Source of the DNA: Azospirillum sp. | Lineage (GTDB): Bacteria; Pseudomonadota; Alphaproteobacteria; Azospirillales; Azospirillaceae | Direction: 5' to 3' | NCBI GenBank assembly: GCA_027486405.1 | Contig: JAIXPD010000093.1 | Coordinates: forward strand, 1-53,716 | Length of the DNA stretch: 53,716 bases | In this document: in pieces, positions 35,895 through 43,703 of the stretch | Layout of the letters: each line of letters begins with the position of its first letter | How positions within the stretch are numbered: the first letter of the stretch is position 1 | Program-made: the position numbers and the translations under genes | The notes under the pieces: generated by a model | Database searches by the model: none | What the model saw: only the letters and a program-made list of their open reading frames with translations | Told to the model about the DNA's origin: nothing

Positions 35895-35936
35895 GCCGGA
35901 GAGGACAAATGAAGCCCCAATCATGTTCTCTCCGGC
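35895..35936 (+). other. Long hairpin just upstream of the RT start
   Basis: GCCGGAGAGGACA (35895-35907) and TGTTCTCTCCGGC (35924-35936) form a 13-bp stem with one G-T pair and a 16-nt loop containing GAAGCCCC. It ends 13 bp before the preferred RT start and may be the 3' boundary of the ncRNA or a translational control element. Confidence 0.6.
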
Positions 35937-35949
35937 TCTGCGCTTGAAA

Positions 35950-37203
35950 ATGAGCGATCCTATTTTACCAATTTTTATTAAAGTTAGAAATTATCTTCAT
36001 TTTGATCGATCCCGTGACGTTTTTGACGTTATTTATCATCTTGGGGAGGTTGATTTTGTCCCCTCTCATTCGTTTATGCCATTTATTTCTTACGATATTG
36101 TCTCTAAGCAATGGGACAAGGAAAAAAAGTGCAAAGATGATAAAGTGCGCACAGTTTGCTATGCGTCGCATAGAGATTCTGCAATTTATCAATATTATTC
36201 TCAAGTACTGTCTGAAAACTATGAGCGCCTCATTGAGCGTTATGGATGCAAGGGGGCAATTGCTTATCGGCCTCTGGGATTGACAAATATTGATTTTGCG
36301 CTAGAGGCTTTTAATGAAATAAAAAAAATGGGCGCTTGCGTTGTGCATGCGCTTGATCTTAAAGATTTTTTTGGTAGCCTTGATCATAAAATATTGAAAG
36401 AGCGCTGGGCTTTAGTTTTAAATGATAAGTCTGCCCTGCCTGAAGATCATTATGCGGTGTTTCGTTCTTTAACTAATTATGCAAGTTTATCGCGTGACGA
36501 TGTGTTTAATGTACTTGGGTATGGGAAGAGAAAACAAAAAAACATCCACAATAGAATTTGCTCGATTGAAGAATTTAAGATAAAGGCAAAAGGGCGATCT
36601 TGCATTAAAGTCAACAGGAGTGGGAAAGGTATTGTTCAAGGATCCCCGATTAGTGCCGTTCTTTCAAATGTTTACATGATTGAGTTTGACAGAAGAATGG
36701 AAAATTTTTGTATAGATAGAGGGGCCTATTACCGCCGTTATTCAGATGATATAATGATTGTATGCAATCATAAAGATGAATCTGACATTTATGAGAAACT
36801 TTCACTGGAGGTAGCTGCCCATAAAATTATGCTTCATCCGAATAAATGTAAGAAAATAAATATTGAACCAGGGGAAATTTTGAAAAATCCAGTACAGTAC
36901 CTTGGGTTTATATTTGATGGAAGAAAAATATTGATACGGTCAAGCTCAATTGCGCGGTATTGGAGGAAAATGAAATTTGCTGTTAGAAGGCGAAAAATGT
37001 GTGCAAAGCACTCAAGCATTAAGGGTGGAAGTGGTGAAATTTTCAGGAAAAGCCTTTTCAAGAAATATACAAGATTTGGGAGAAAAGAAAATTTCCCGCA
37101 TTATGTAGAGAGTGCACAGGAAAAAATTCATGAGCAAGGGATATCAAAGCAAATAAGAAAGCAGGAAAAGATATTGAGGAAATTTTTATCGGAAACATAT
37201 TAA
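35950..37203 (+). CDS. drt2: Defence-associated reverse transcriptase, DRT2-like
   Basis: From ATG 35950 the protein has 417 residues. RT motifs are clear: YLHFD near the N-terminus, KVRTVCYASHRDSAIYQYY, motif A ALDLKDFFGSLDH with Asp-136, QGSPISAVLSNVYMIEFD, and the catalytic box YRRYSDDIMIVC with Asp-266 and Asp-267. QYLGFIFDG leads into a basic, helical thumb and C-terminus (RKSLFKKYTRFGRKENFPHYV). It lacks retron VTG/NAxxH features and intron maturase domains. The layout matches the UG/Abi RTs, best the DRT2 type, which make toxic repeat genes upon phage infection. The frame is open to GTG 35875. Codon use is strongly A+T-rich, unlike all neighbours. Confidence 0.85.
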   Translation: MSDPILPIFIKVRNYLHFDRSRDVFDVIYHLGEVDFVPSHSFMPFISYDIVSKQWDKEKKCKDDKVRTVCYASHRDSAIYQYYSQVLSENYERLIERYGCKGAIAYRPLGLTNIDFALEAFNEIKKMGACVVHALDLKDFFGSLDHKILKERWALVLNDKSALPEDHYAVFRSLTNYASLSRDDVFNVLGYGKRKQKNIHNRICSIEEFKIKAKGRSCIKVNRSGKGIVQGSPISAVLSNVYMIEFDRRMENFCIDRGAYYRRYSDDIMIVCNHKDESDIYEKLSLEVAAHKIMLHPNKCKKINIEPGEILKNPVQYLGFIFDGRKILIRSSSIARYWRKMKFAVRRRKMCAKHSSIKGGSGEIFRKSLFKKYTRFGRKENFPHYVESAQEKIHEQGISKQIRKQEKILRKFLSETY

Positions 37204-37276
37204 GGTATTCATGAAATTATAGTTTTCTAATTATTGAGATCGCGCCAACGGTGGCGGCGTGCGCCGCAAATATCTC

Positions 37277-37329
37277 CGCGCCAGGACACCGCGCACCGAC
37301 CGTGAAGCCGTGCGCGGTGTTCTGGCGCG
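37277..37329 (+). other. Strong 20-bp hairpin at the right edge of the A+T-rich block
   Basis: CGCGCCAGGACACCGCGCAC (37277-37296) and its near-perfect complement (37310-37329, one G-T) enclose a 13-nt loop. It lies between the converging RT and secreted-protein genes and probably terminates one or both transcripts, though no T-run follows. Confidence 0.65.
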
Positions 37330-37348
37330 TTGATTGATCCGCCCGATC

Positions 37349-37597
37349 TTACTTCAGCAGATCCTTGGCGGTCTCGATCGCCTTGCAGGCGTCGTCGTTC
37401 TTGCCGGTCGCGATCGCGTTGGTGGCGGTCTCCAGAGCCTTCGACACGGCGGCTTGCTTGTCAGCGGGCAGCGACATCAGCTTCGAAGCCGACGCGGTGC
37501 TGATTTCCATCATGGCCGTGGCGGGGTCGCACGCGGCGTTGGCGGCGCCAGCGGTGACGGCCAGAGCGAAGGCGGAGATCAAGAGCGTACGGAGCAT
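37349..37597 (-). CDS. Small secreted helical protein
   Basis: The 82-residue protein has a signal peptide (LRTLLISAFALAVTAGAANA, cut before ACDP) and a mature chain of about 61 residues. The mature chain is predicted helical with two cysteines that could form a disulfide (ACDPATAMM and DDACKAIETA). ATG 37597 has AAGGAAAG upstream; the open frame begins 14 codons earlier. The family is not recognised. Codon use is G+C-rich again, so this is native sequence. Confidence 0.8.
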   Translation of the reverse strand: MLRTLLISAFALAVTAGAANAACDPATAMMEISTASASKLMSLPADKQAAVSKALETATNAIATGKNDDACKAIETAKDLLK

Positions 37598-38118
37598 GAT
37601 CTTTCCTTTGTCATGAATGATGCTCTGTTCAGAGAACAAGAGCAGTCACGTCATTTTTCTTGGTGACGAGCGGATGATGTGAAATGAAATCTCATGACGT
37701 AAAGTAAAATTTTTTTGATATTTGTCGCGGCATTTTGTCGCTCAATGGATTTTCACACTTATGGTGGAGATTGTTTCTGATCTTGAACATTAGATCACGC
37801 TTTCTTCATTTTTGAATTTTTGCGACTTAATATTTTTCTGTGAGGTTGGTTCTGTGTTAAGTGCTTGTGGAGCGGAGCCTTGACCTGGCGGGTGATTGCG
37901 GTGGTAATCGCCAGGATGGGCGGGGCCGCCAAAATTTTGACGCGGATGCGGAAAAAATCTGGAATAAAGGGCGCGCGGCGGACGTTGGCACCAGCAAGCA
38001 CCGGGTCATCCGTTGGCCCGACCCTGGATTGCGATGCCACTTCGTCCTGTTCGCTCAGTTCGATGAGAGGAAAGTCATGGCTGCGGCCATGGCGTGACCG
38101 GAACGATCGGGTGCACGG
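37598..38118. other. Intergenic region upstream of the ECF sigma operon
   Basis: The first 260 bp are A+T-rich and contain no gene; the remainder is G+C-richer with short frames of up to 85 codons on the plus strand that show no recognisable protein features. A stop codon at 38095 in the sigma-factor frame fixes the left limit of that gene. I see no RNA gene or clear promoter. Confidence 0.4.
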
Positions 38119-38631
38119 TTGAGCACATTCGGGGTTGATCTGGAAGTCCACATTGCGTCCTTGCGGCGCTATGCGCGGGCCTTGCTGCGCAACAATCGTG
38201 CGGACGCGGAGGATCTGGTGCAGGAGGCGTTGGTGCGCGCGGTGTCGCGCGCCGACAGCTTCCAGGCGGGAACGAACCTGCGGGCGTGGTTGTTCACCAT
38301 CCTGCACAACGTTCACGTCAATCAGGTCCGGTCCAAGGTCGGAAAGCCGGCGGAGGTCGATGTCGATGACGTCGAATCAAAGCTGGTGTCCCCGTCCCGT
38401 CAGGAGGAAAGCGTCGAACTGCGCGAAATGATGCGCCTGATCGACGCCTTGCCCGAGGAGCAGCGCAAGGTTCTGCTTCTGGTGGCGCTGGAGGGCCTGA
38501 AATACGAGGAGGTCGCCGAGATGCTCGGCGTCCCCATCGGGACCGTCATGTCGCGCCTGTCACGGGCGCGGGAGGCGATCCGGGCGAAACTGGCGAATGA
38601 GGGTGGCGTTGCCCTCCGACGGGTGAAGTGA
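38119..38631 (+). CDS. ECF-type RNA polymerase sigma factor
   Basis: The 170-residue protein has sigma region 2 (LRRYARALLRNNRADAEDLVQEALVRAV, then NLRAWLFTILHNVHVNQVR) and region 4 (LPEEQRKVLLLVALEGLKYEEVAEMLGVPIGTVMSRLSRARE). The start must be at or after TTG 38119, the first possible start after an in-frame stop. The next gene is a membrane anti-sigma factor overlapping by a few bases, so the pair forms a signal-responsive switch that probably autoregulates its own promoter. Confidence 0.95.
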   Translation: MSTFGVDLEVHIASLRRYARALLRNNRADAEDLVQEALVRAVSRADSFQAGTNLRAWLFTILHNVHVNQVRSKVGKPAEVDVDDVESKLVSPSRQEESVELREMMRLIDALPEEQRKVLLLVALEGLKYEEVAEMLGVPIGTVMSRLSRAREAIRAKLANEGGVALRRVK

Positions 38632-39575
38632 TGAACGCGCGAGCGGTGACGGAAGACGATCTCCACGCCTATGTGGATGGGCAATTGGACAGCACCCGCC
38701 GTCTGGCGGTGGAACGCTGGTTGGCCGATGACCCCGACGCGGCGGCCCGCGTCGAGGATTACCGCGCGCAAACGGCGCTGCTGCACGATCTGTTCGACGG
38801 CGTTCTGCGCGAACCGCCCAGCGACGCGGTGCAGGATCTCAGCGACCGCCTGAAAGGCCGTCTGGCCTTCAACGACAACCGCCCGCCCTGGCACGCCCGC
38901 CCGCTGCTGCGGGTTGCCGCCGCCGTGCTGCTGCTGCTGGCCGGGGCCGGGGGCGGATGGTTCGGGCGCGGCGTGCAAACCGTCTCCCCGGCCGGACAGC
39001 AGCGCCAGACGCTCGCCACCTTCGCCGAGGAAGCCACCCAGGCCCACCGTTTCTACACCGCCGACGAGCGGTTCCAGGTCGAGTTGGGGGCCGACAATCA
39101 GGACGAGTTGAACGGCTGGCTGTCCAAGCGGGTGGGCCGCGATGTGTTCGGCCCCGATCTGGCCCGCATCGGTTTCCGTCTGATCGGTGGGCGCTCCTTG
39201 CCGACCGATTTGGGCGCTGGCGCGCAATACATGTATGTGAACGACGCCAACAAGCGCATCACGCTGTTCGTCGGCGCGCCGCAGTCGGGCAACCCCTCGA
39301 CCTTCAGCTTCACCCAGAACGGCGACGTCGCGACCTTCTATTGGGTGGAGGGGGCCTTGTCCTACGCCTTGGCCGGCCGCCTGTCGAAAGAGGAGCTGTT
39401 GGAGATCGCCAAGGCGGTCTACAGCGACGTGAAGGCCGGGCCGCCCCGCCGCCCGCCCGCCAACGAGCCGCCGCCCCGCCCGGTGGAGGTGGCCCCGCCG
39501 CCCAGCACCGCGCCGCAGGACGCGCCCGCCACGGTCCAGCCGATCAGCGACACCCAGAAACCGAAGGACAGTTGA
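38631..39575 (+). CDS. Membrane-bound anti-sigma factor
   Basis: The 314-residue protein begins with an anti-sigma N-terminal segment (EDDLHAYVDGQLDSTRRLAVERWLADDPD, about 8-40). A single transmembrane helix follows (LLRVAAAVLLLLAGAGGGWFG, about 93-113), then a periplasmic domain and a Pro-rich tail. No zinc-binding HxxxCxxC motif is evident. It should hold the upstream ECF sigma factor at the membrane until a periplasmic signal arrives. ATG 38631 overlaps the sigma stop; GTG 38628 is an alternative. The stop is inside a 13-bp tandem duplication. Confidence 0.9.
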   Translation: MNARAVTEDDLHAYVDGQLDSTRRLAVERWLADDPDAAARVEDYRAQTALLHDLFDGVLREPPSDAVQDLSDRLKGRLAFNDNRPPWHARPLLRVAAAVLLLLAGAGGGWFGRGVQTVSPAGQQRQTLATFAEEATQAHRFYTADERFQVELGADNQDELNGWLSKRVGRDVFGPDLARIGFRLIGGRSLPTDLGAGAQYMYVNDANKRITLFVGAPQSGNPSTFSFTQNGDVATFYWVEGALSYALAGRLSKEELLEIAKAVYSDVKAGPPRRPPANEPPPRPVEVAPPPSTAPQDAPATVQPISDTQKPKDS

Positions 39576-39597
39576 GCGGGACGCTTGAGCGGAACGT
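39572..39597 (+). repeat. 13-bp tandem duplication over the anti-sigma stop codon
   Basis: TTGAGCGGGACGC is followed directly by TTGAGCGGAACGT (two mismatches). The first copy contains the TGA stop at 39573. Confidence 0.7.
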
Positions 39598-39600
39598 TGC

Positions 39601-39643
39601 GCCGCAAGAGTGAAAAATCGTTGCATTTCATCGCTCTTGCGGC
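39601..39643 (+). terminator. Hairpin after the anti-sigma gene
   Basis: GCCGCAAGAG (39601-39610) and CTCTTGCGGC (39634-39643) form a perfect 10-bp stem with a 23-nt A+T-rich loop. No T-run follows; it is a possible terminator or a regulator site upstream of the REC-kinase gene. Confidence 0.4.
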
Positions 39644-39709
39644 AAGGTTGAACCCACCAACGACCGTTTGGTCAGACCCCGCTGACTGGACCTTGGGGGG
39701 CACATCCGC

Positions 39710-40924
39710 ATGCACCGGAGCCAGATCGACCCGCAGCTTGAGGCGCAGATCAAAAGCGCCCGTATTCTGATTGTGGACGACAACGCGTCCAACGTCGAAT
39801 TGCTGCGGGAGATCCTGACCCACGACGGCTATCATGACATCCGGGGGGAAACCGATCCCCGCAAGGTCCCCGCCCTGTGCGAAGGGGTGGGGTTCGATCT
39901 GCTTCTGATCGACATCCGCATGCCGCACATGAGCGGGTTCGAGTTGATGGAGCGGGTTCGCCCGATCTTTGGCGGCGATTACGTGCCGATCCTGGTCCTG
40001 ACCGCGCAAACCGATCAGGACACCCGCCGCCGCTCGCTGGAACTGGGCGCGAACGATTTTCTGACCAAGCCCTTCATCGCCTGGGAGTTGCTGCACCGCG
40101 TGCGCAACATGGTGGAGATCCGCACCCTTTACCGTCGCGCCGCCGACCAGAACCGGGAGTTGGAACGGCGGGTGACGGAACGGACGGCGGAACTGACCAG
40201 CGCGTTGGAGGCGGCCCGCCAGGCCAATCGCGCCAAGCTGGATTTCTTGTCGGTGATGAGCCACGAGCTGCGCACGCCGTTGAACTCCATCATCGGATTC
40301 GCCGATGTGCTGGGCAGCGAATCGATGGGCAAGCTCGGCAACCCGGATTACGTCGAGTATGTGAAGCTGATCGAGGACAGCGGCAAATCGCTGCTGACCA
40401 TGGTCAACAACATCCTCGATTACACGCGCGGCTCCACCGGCTCCATTGAGTTGCAGGAGTCCGACGTCGTCCTGCCGCAACTTCTGACCAATTGCGTGGA
40501 TTTGCTGGCGGCAAAGGCCGAGGGCAAGCGGTTGACCATCAGCCAGCAACCGACCCCGCCCCTCCATCTGCGGGCGGACCGGCGGCGGCTGCGCGAGATG
40601 ATTCTCAACCTGCTCGACAACGCGGTGAAGTTCACGCCGCCGGGTGGCCATGTGTGGATCGGCGCGGACCGTCGTGGCGACGCGCTGGCCATCACCGTGC
40701 GCGACGATGGGCCGGGCATTGCCCCCGATCTGCTGAGGCGGGTCTTCAACCCCTTCACCCAGGCGGAACGGTCGCTGGTGCGCCAGCATGAAGGGATCGG
40801 CTTGGGCCTGCCCATCGTGCGCCGGATGGCCGAACTGCACGGCGGAACGGTGGAGTTGACCAGCGCGCCGGGGCAGGGGACCGAGGTGGTGATCCTCCTG
40901 CCCGCCGGGCGGATTTTGGGCTGA
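39710..40924 (+). CDS. Response regulator-histidine kinase fusion (REC-HisKA-HATPase)
   Basis: The 404-residue protein starts with a receiver domain (about 18-135; ARILIVDDNASN, phospho-Asp-68 in LLLIDIRMPHMSG, TAQTD and the TKPF lysine). A coiled coil follows, then HisKA with His-185 (VMSHELRTPLNSIIGFADV), then HATPase with LLDNAVKFTPPG, DDGPGIAPD and GIGLGLPIV. There is no membrane helix. This order (REC before kinase) suggests phosphorylation-controlled kinase activity within a phosphorelay. The gene is solitary; partners are unknown. Confidence 0.95.
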   Translation: MHRSQIDPQLEAQIKSARILIVDDNASNVELLREILTHDGYHDIRGETDPRKVPALCEGVGFDLLLIDIRMPHMSGFELMERVRPIFGGDYVPILVLTAQTDQDTRRRSLELGANDFLTKPFIAWELLHRVRNMVEIRTLYRRAADQNRELERRVTERTAELTSALEAARQANRAKLDFLSVMSHELRTPLNSIIGFADVLGSESMGKLGNPDYVEYVKLIEDSGKSLLTMVNNILDYTRGSTGSIELQESDVVLPQLLTNCVDLLAAKAEGKRLTISQQPTPPLHLRADRRRLREMILNLLDNAVKFTPPGGHVWIGADRRGDALAITVRDDGPGIAPDLLRRVFNPFTQAERSLVRQHEGIGLGLPIVRRMAELHGGTVELTSAPGQGTEVVILLPAGRILG

Positions 40925-40958
40925 TTCCGCCCAGCCGACACTCGCCCGGCGGTCAGAA

Positions 40959-41726
40959 TCAATGGAAGGTGAAGGCCTCCGGGCCACCGCCCAGGCGCGC
41001 GACCAGACCGCCGCCGTTGGGAACCGGCTGCCAGCATTCGCGTTGCGAATCGACCGGTTCGGAGACCACGATGAACCCGTTGTCGGTGTAGCGCCAATAC
41101 AGGCTGGGCGGTCGGTTGTCCGAGGCCCAGCGGACGGCCCACACCCGTTCGCCATCGGTCCAGGTGGCGGTGAAGCGGAGCGGCGCGCGGATGCCGCTGG
41201 CCTTCATGTCCTGGTGGATGTCGCCCAGAACCGAGCGGAAGGCGGCCACCGGATCGCGATCCAGACCGCGCCCCAGCGCGGTGAGGAAGATCGCTTCGCT
41301 GTCGGTGGTTCCGGTGCGCGACGCGTACAGCTCATCGGGGATCATGCCCTCGACCCGGCGGCGCAGCTTGCCCCAATCGCCGACCTGCCCGTTGTGCATG
41401 AACAGGAAGCGGCCGGACTTGAAGGGATGGCAGTTGGCCCGGCTGACGGCGGTTCCGGTCGCGGCGCGGACATGGGCAAAGAACAGGTGGGAGCGGACAT
41501 GGCTGCAAATGGATTGCAGATTTTCATCCGACCAGGCCGGTCGCACCTCGCAATAGCGGCCCGGCTCGACACGGTCGCTGTACCAGCCCACCCCGAACCC
41601 ATCGCCGTTCGTCTCGGTCTTGGCCTCCGACGCGTGCATGGACTGTTCGATCAGCGAATGGCAGGGGGTGCAGACCAGGGATTCCAGCAGCACCGGCTCA
41701 CCGCAGTACGCAAGAAAGCGACACAT
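40959..41726 (-). CDS. Class II glutamine amidotransferase (YafJ-like)
   Basis: The 255-residue protein begins MCRFLAYCGEPV, so Cys-2 becomes the N-terminal nucleophile after Met removal. NGDGFGVGWY, HVRAATGTAVSRANCHPF and FMHNGQVGDW are the class II Ntn-amidohydrolase signatures. There is only the glutaminase domain, as in YafJ/EgtC-type proteins; the ammonia acceptor is not evident from the context. The start at 41726 is preferred over 41738 because it places the nucleophile. Confidence 0.94.
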   Translation of the reverse strand: MCRFLAYCGEPVLLESLVCTPCHSLIEQSMHASEAKTETNGDGFGVGWYSDRVEPGRYCEVRPAWSDENLQSICSHVRSHLFFAHVRAATGTAVSRANCHPFKSGRFLFMHNGQVGDWGKLRRRVEGMIPDELYASRTGTTDSEAIFLTALGRGLDRDPVAAFRSVLGDIHQDMKASGIRAPLRFTATWTDGERVWAVRWASDNRPPSLYWRYTDNGFIVVSEPVDSQRECWQPVPNGGGLVARLGGGPEAFTFH

Positions 41727-41892
41727 CGACGGGCGCACCTTTCAGGAGTCGCGCAACAACGCTGCGTCAATTTGACCGCATCGCGGATGTGAAACAAGGC
41801 GTCGGCTTCATCGAATCGTCACATGCCGCCGGGGTGTGGCTTTTCTGCCAAGGCGGCGTTGGGCACACAGGGTTTGAGCACGGCCGGAACGG

Positions 41893-42660
41893 TCAGCGTT
41901 TCGCCGGATCCGGGCCGGTCGCGGGCGGGGCCTGGGTTTCGATGGTCCATTTGCCGTCCTTGAACTCCAGCTTGGCGGCGTAGCTGCTGGCGGTGATGGC
42001 GGACAGGACGGTGTCCCATTGCCGATGGGGCAGGCGGTTGATGTCAAAATTCCGAGCCGTCGGCACCCGGTGCGGCGACCAGAAATAGGTCACGCCGCCG
42101 CCCACCAGCACCGCCGCACCGGTCAGAAAACCGACGGTGGCCAGCGCCAGGGGCAGGGGTAAGGCGGGCGTCAGCCGCTTCATCCGGCGGCTGCTGATGA
42201 TGGCATGGAAGCGGACATGGCCCTGCGGTGCCCAGGCCGGAACGATCAGGCCGAACGGGCGGTCGCCCACCCGGTCGGCGGGCTGCACCACCGCCATCCG
42301 GCTCTGCACCTCGCGGCTGCGGGTTTCGGACAGCAGGGCACCCACCGGGCGGCCGTTGCGCACGGTCAGTTCGAACACGCGGCGGCCCGACGGCAACAGG
42401 GCGACGCCGCCGGGGTTGGCGTCGATCTCCTTGGCCAGCGCGGGCAGGAAGGAATAGCCGGGGCCGCCCTCATGCACCTCATACAGATACCCGCTCCACA
42501 GCGGTTCAACGGCGTACCAACAGGTTTCGGAGCTTTTCAGGCAGCGGCGGCCAAAGGCGCGCGCGTAGGATTCGGCGTCCTTGCGTTCGACGCCTTCCAA
42601 ATAGCCAAACATGACGTTGGTTGCCTGCCGCACGCCCGGCACCGATCCCCCGTGTCCCAT
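41893..42660 (-). CDS. Hypothetical protein with one membrane helix
   Basis: The 255-residue protein has a cytoplasmic-looking N-terminal domain (MFGYLEGVERKDAESYARAFG through GLIVPAWAPQGHVRFHAII). One transmembrane helix follows near residue 170-190 (ALATVGFLTGAAVLVGGGVTYFW) and a short C-terminal domain ends in PATGPDPAKR. I do not recognise the family. Two starts are possible: ATG 42660 and ATG 42612; the longer keeps a continuous helical region. Repeat copy 2 lies about 110 bp upstream. Confidence 0.65.
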   Translation of the reverse strand: MGHGGSVPGVRQATNVMFGYLEGVERKDAESYARAFGRRCLKSSETCWYAVEPLWSGYLYEVHEGGPGYSFLPALAKEIDANPGGVALLPSGRRVFELTVRNGRPVGALLSETRSREVQSRMAVVQPADRVGDRPFGLIVPAWAPQGHVRFHAIISSRRMKRLTPALPLPLALATVGFLTGAAVLVGGGVTYFWSPHRVPTARNFDINRLPHRQWDTVLSAITASSYAAKLEFKDGKWTIETQAPPATGPDPAKR

Positions 42661-42750
42661 CCCAGACCGACCGCACCACATCCTGCGGAACGGGTCGGCG
42701 GCAGCACGCCAAATATGGACGGTTCCGGTGGTTTTGTCAGCAGAACGAAT

Positions 42751-43026
42751 CCCGGTCCCGCGCGCGCAGGGCAATCGCTTGAACGAGCGATCATCGTCAC
42801 GCAAGCAAGAATGGACGCGGATTTCACGGACAAGATTAGGGATTGCACGGATTTCCGACCTCAATCGCCTCACACATCCCGTCACGAAGTTTGTCGCAAG
42901 CTCGCGTATAGGATGGCTCTGAGATGGATTCCGTGAAATCCGTGAAAAAATGCGTGCAATCCGTGGCGATTCTTGTTCCGGACGGGTGCACGGTGCTTCA
43001 AGCGATTGCCCGGTCCCGCGCGCGCA
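42751..43026. repeat. Copy 2 of the ~243-bp inverted-repeat element (inverted orientation)
   Basis: The core 42769-43011 has perfect 15-bp terminal inverted repeats GGGCAATCGCTTGAA and TTCAAGCGATTGCCC. It is flanked by an 18-bp perfect direct repeat starting CCCGGTCCCGCG (42751-42768 and 43009-43026, overlapping the end by three bases). It matches copies 1 and 3 in reverse complement. It occupies the upstream region of the DUF882 gene and could influence its promoter. Confidence 0.9.
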
Positions 43027-43070
43027 CCCGTGTTGACTTGGGGGGCGCGTTGGGTAACGTCGGTGGTCGC

Positions 43071-43667
43071 ATGACGGACCATGACCCCGACGACCATCCC
43101 CGATCCGGCCCGACCCGACGCCGGTTTCTGACCGGACTGGCGGCCACCGCGCTGCTGGCGGCGAACACGCGCCCATCCCAGGCGCTGGATCGGACGGTCC
43201 CCCAATGGTTGACGATTCCCCGCCGTCTGGTGATGCGCAACCTGAACACCGGGGAAAGCCTGAACGCCGTCTATTGGCATGACGGAGCCTATGACCCCGC
43301 CGGGCTGGCCAACGTCGACCGTTTTTTCCGCGATTGGCGCACGGGGGAGACGGTGCAGACGGCGGCCTCCCTCCTCGATATTCTCTGGCGGTTGCAGATG
43401 GCGGCGCGCTTCACCGTGCCGCTGGAGGTGCTGTCCGGCTATCGTTCGGTCAAAACCAACGAGATGCTGCGCCGGACCATGGGCGAAAGCGTGGCCCACC
43501 GCAGCTTTCACATCCGCGCCATGGCGGCGGACATCCGCTTGCCCGGCCTGTCGTCCCTGGCGGTGGCGCATTACGCCAACGGGTTGGGCATGGGCGGGGT
43601 CGGCTATTACCCCGACAGCAACTTTGTCCACATCGACAGCGGCCCGCGCCGGGTGTGGATTCGCTGA
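43071..43667 (+). CDS. Tat-exported DUF882/M15-like peptidase
   Basis: The 198-residue protein has a twin-arginine signal (PTRRRFLTGLAATALLAA) and a YcbK/DUF882 domain related to the M15 peptidases. Zinc ligands are in HRSFHIRAMAADI (SxHxxxxAxD) and FVHIDSGP. VLSGYRSVKTNEML is also typical. It likely cleaves or binds peptidoglycan peptides in the periplasm. ATG 43071 is chosen because upstream in-frame sequence runs back into repeat copy 2. Confidence 0.93.
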   Translation: MTDHDPDDHPRSGPTRRRFLTGLAATALLAANTRPSQALDRTVPQWLTIPRRLVMRNLNTGESLNAVYWHDGAYDPAGLANVDRFFRDWRTGETVQTAASLLDILWRLQMAARFTVPLEVLSGYRSVKTNEMLRRTMGESVAHRSFHIRAMAADIRLPGLSSLAVAHYANGLGMGGVGYYPDSNFVHIDSGPRRVWIR

Positions 43668-43703
43668 CTTTATGATGCGTGATACAGAAGAAAAGAGGGT
43701 TTC

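Noticed and set aside
35488..37330. Integrase attachment repeats for the A+T-rich block
   Set aside because: I looked for a second copy of the tRNA-Arg 3' end near 37.2-37.35 kb and saw none, and no integrase gene is present; the insertion mechanism stays open.
37861..38122. Two plus-strand frames of 78-85 codons upstream of the ECF sigma gene
   Set aside because: No family, no ribosome binding site, and they overlap each other in different frames; probably non-coding.
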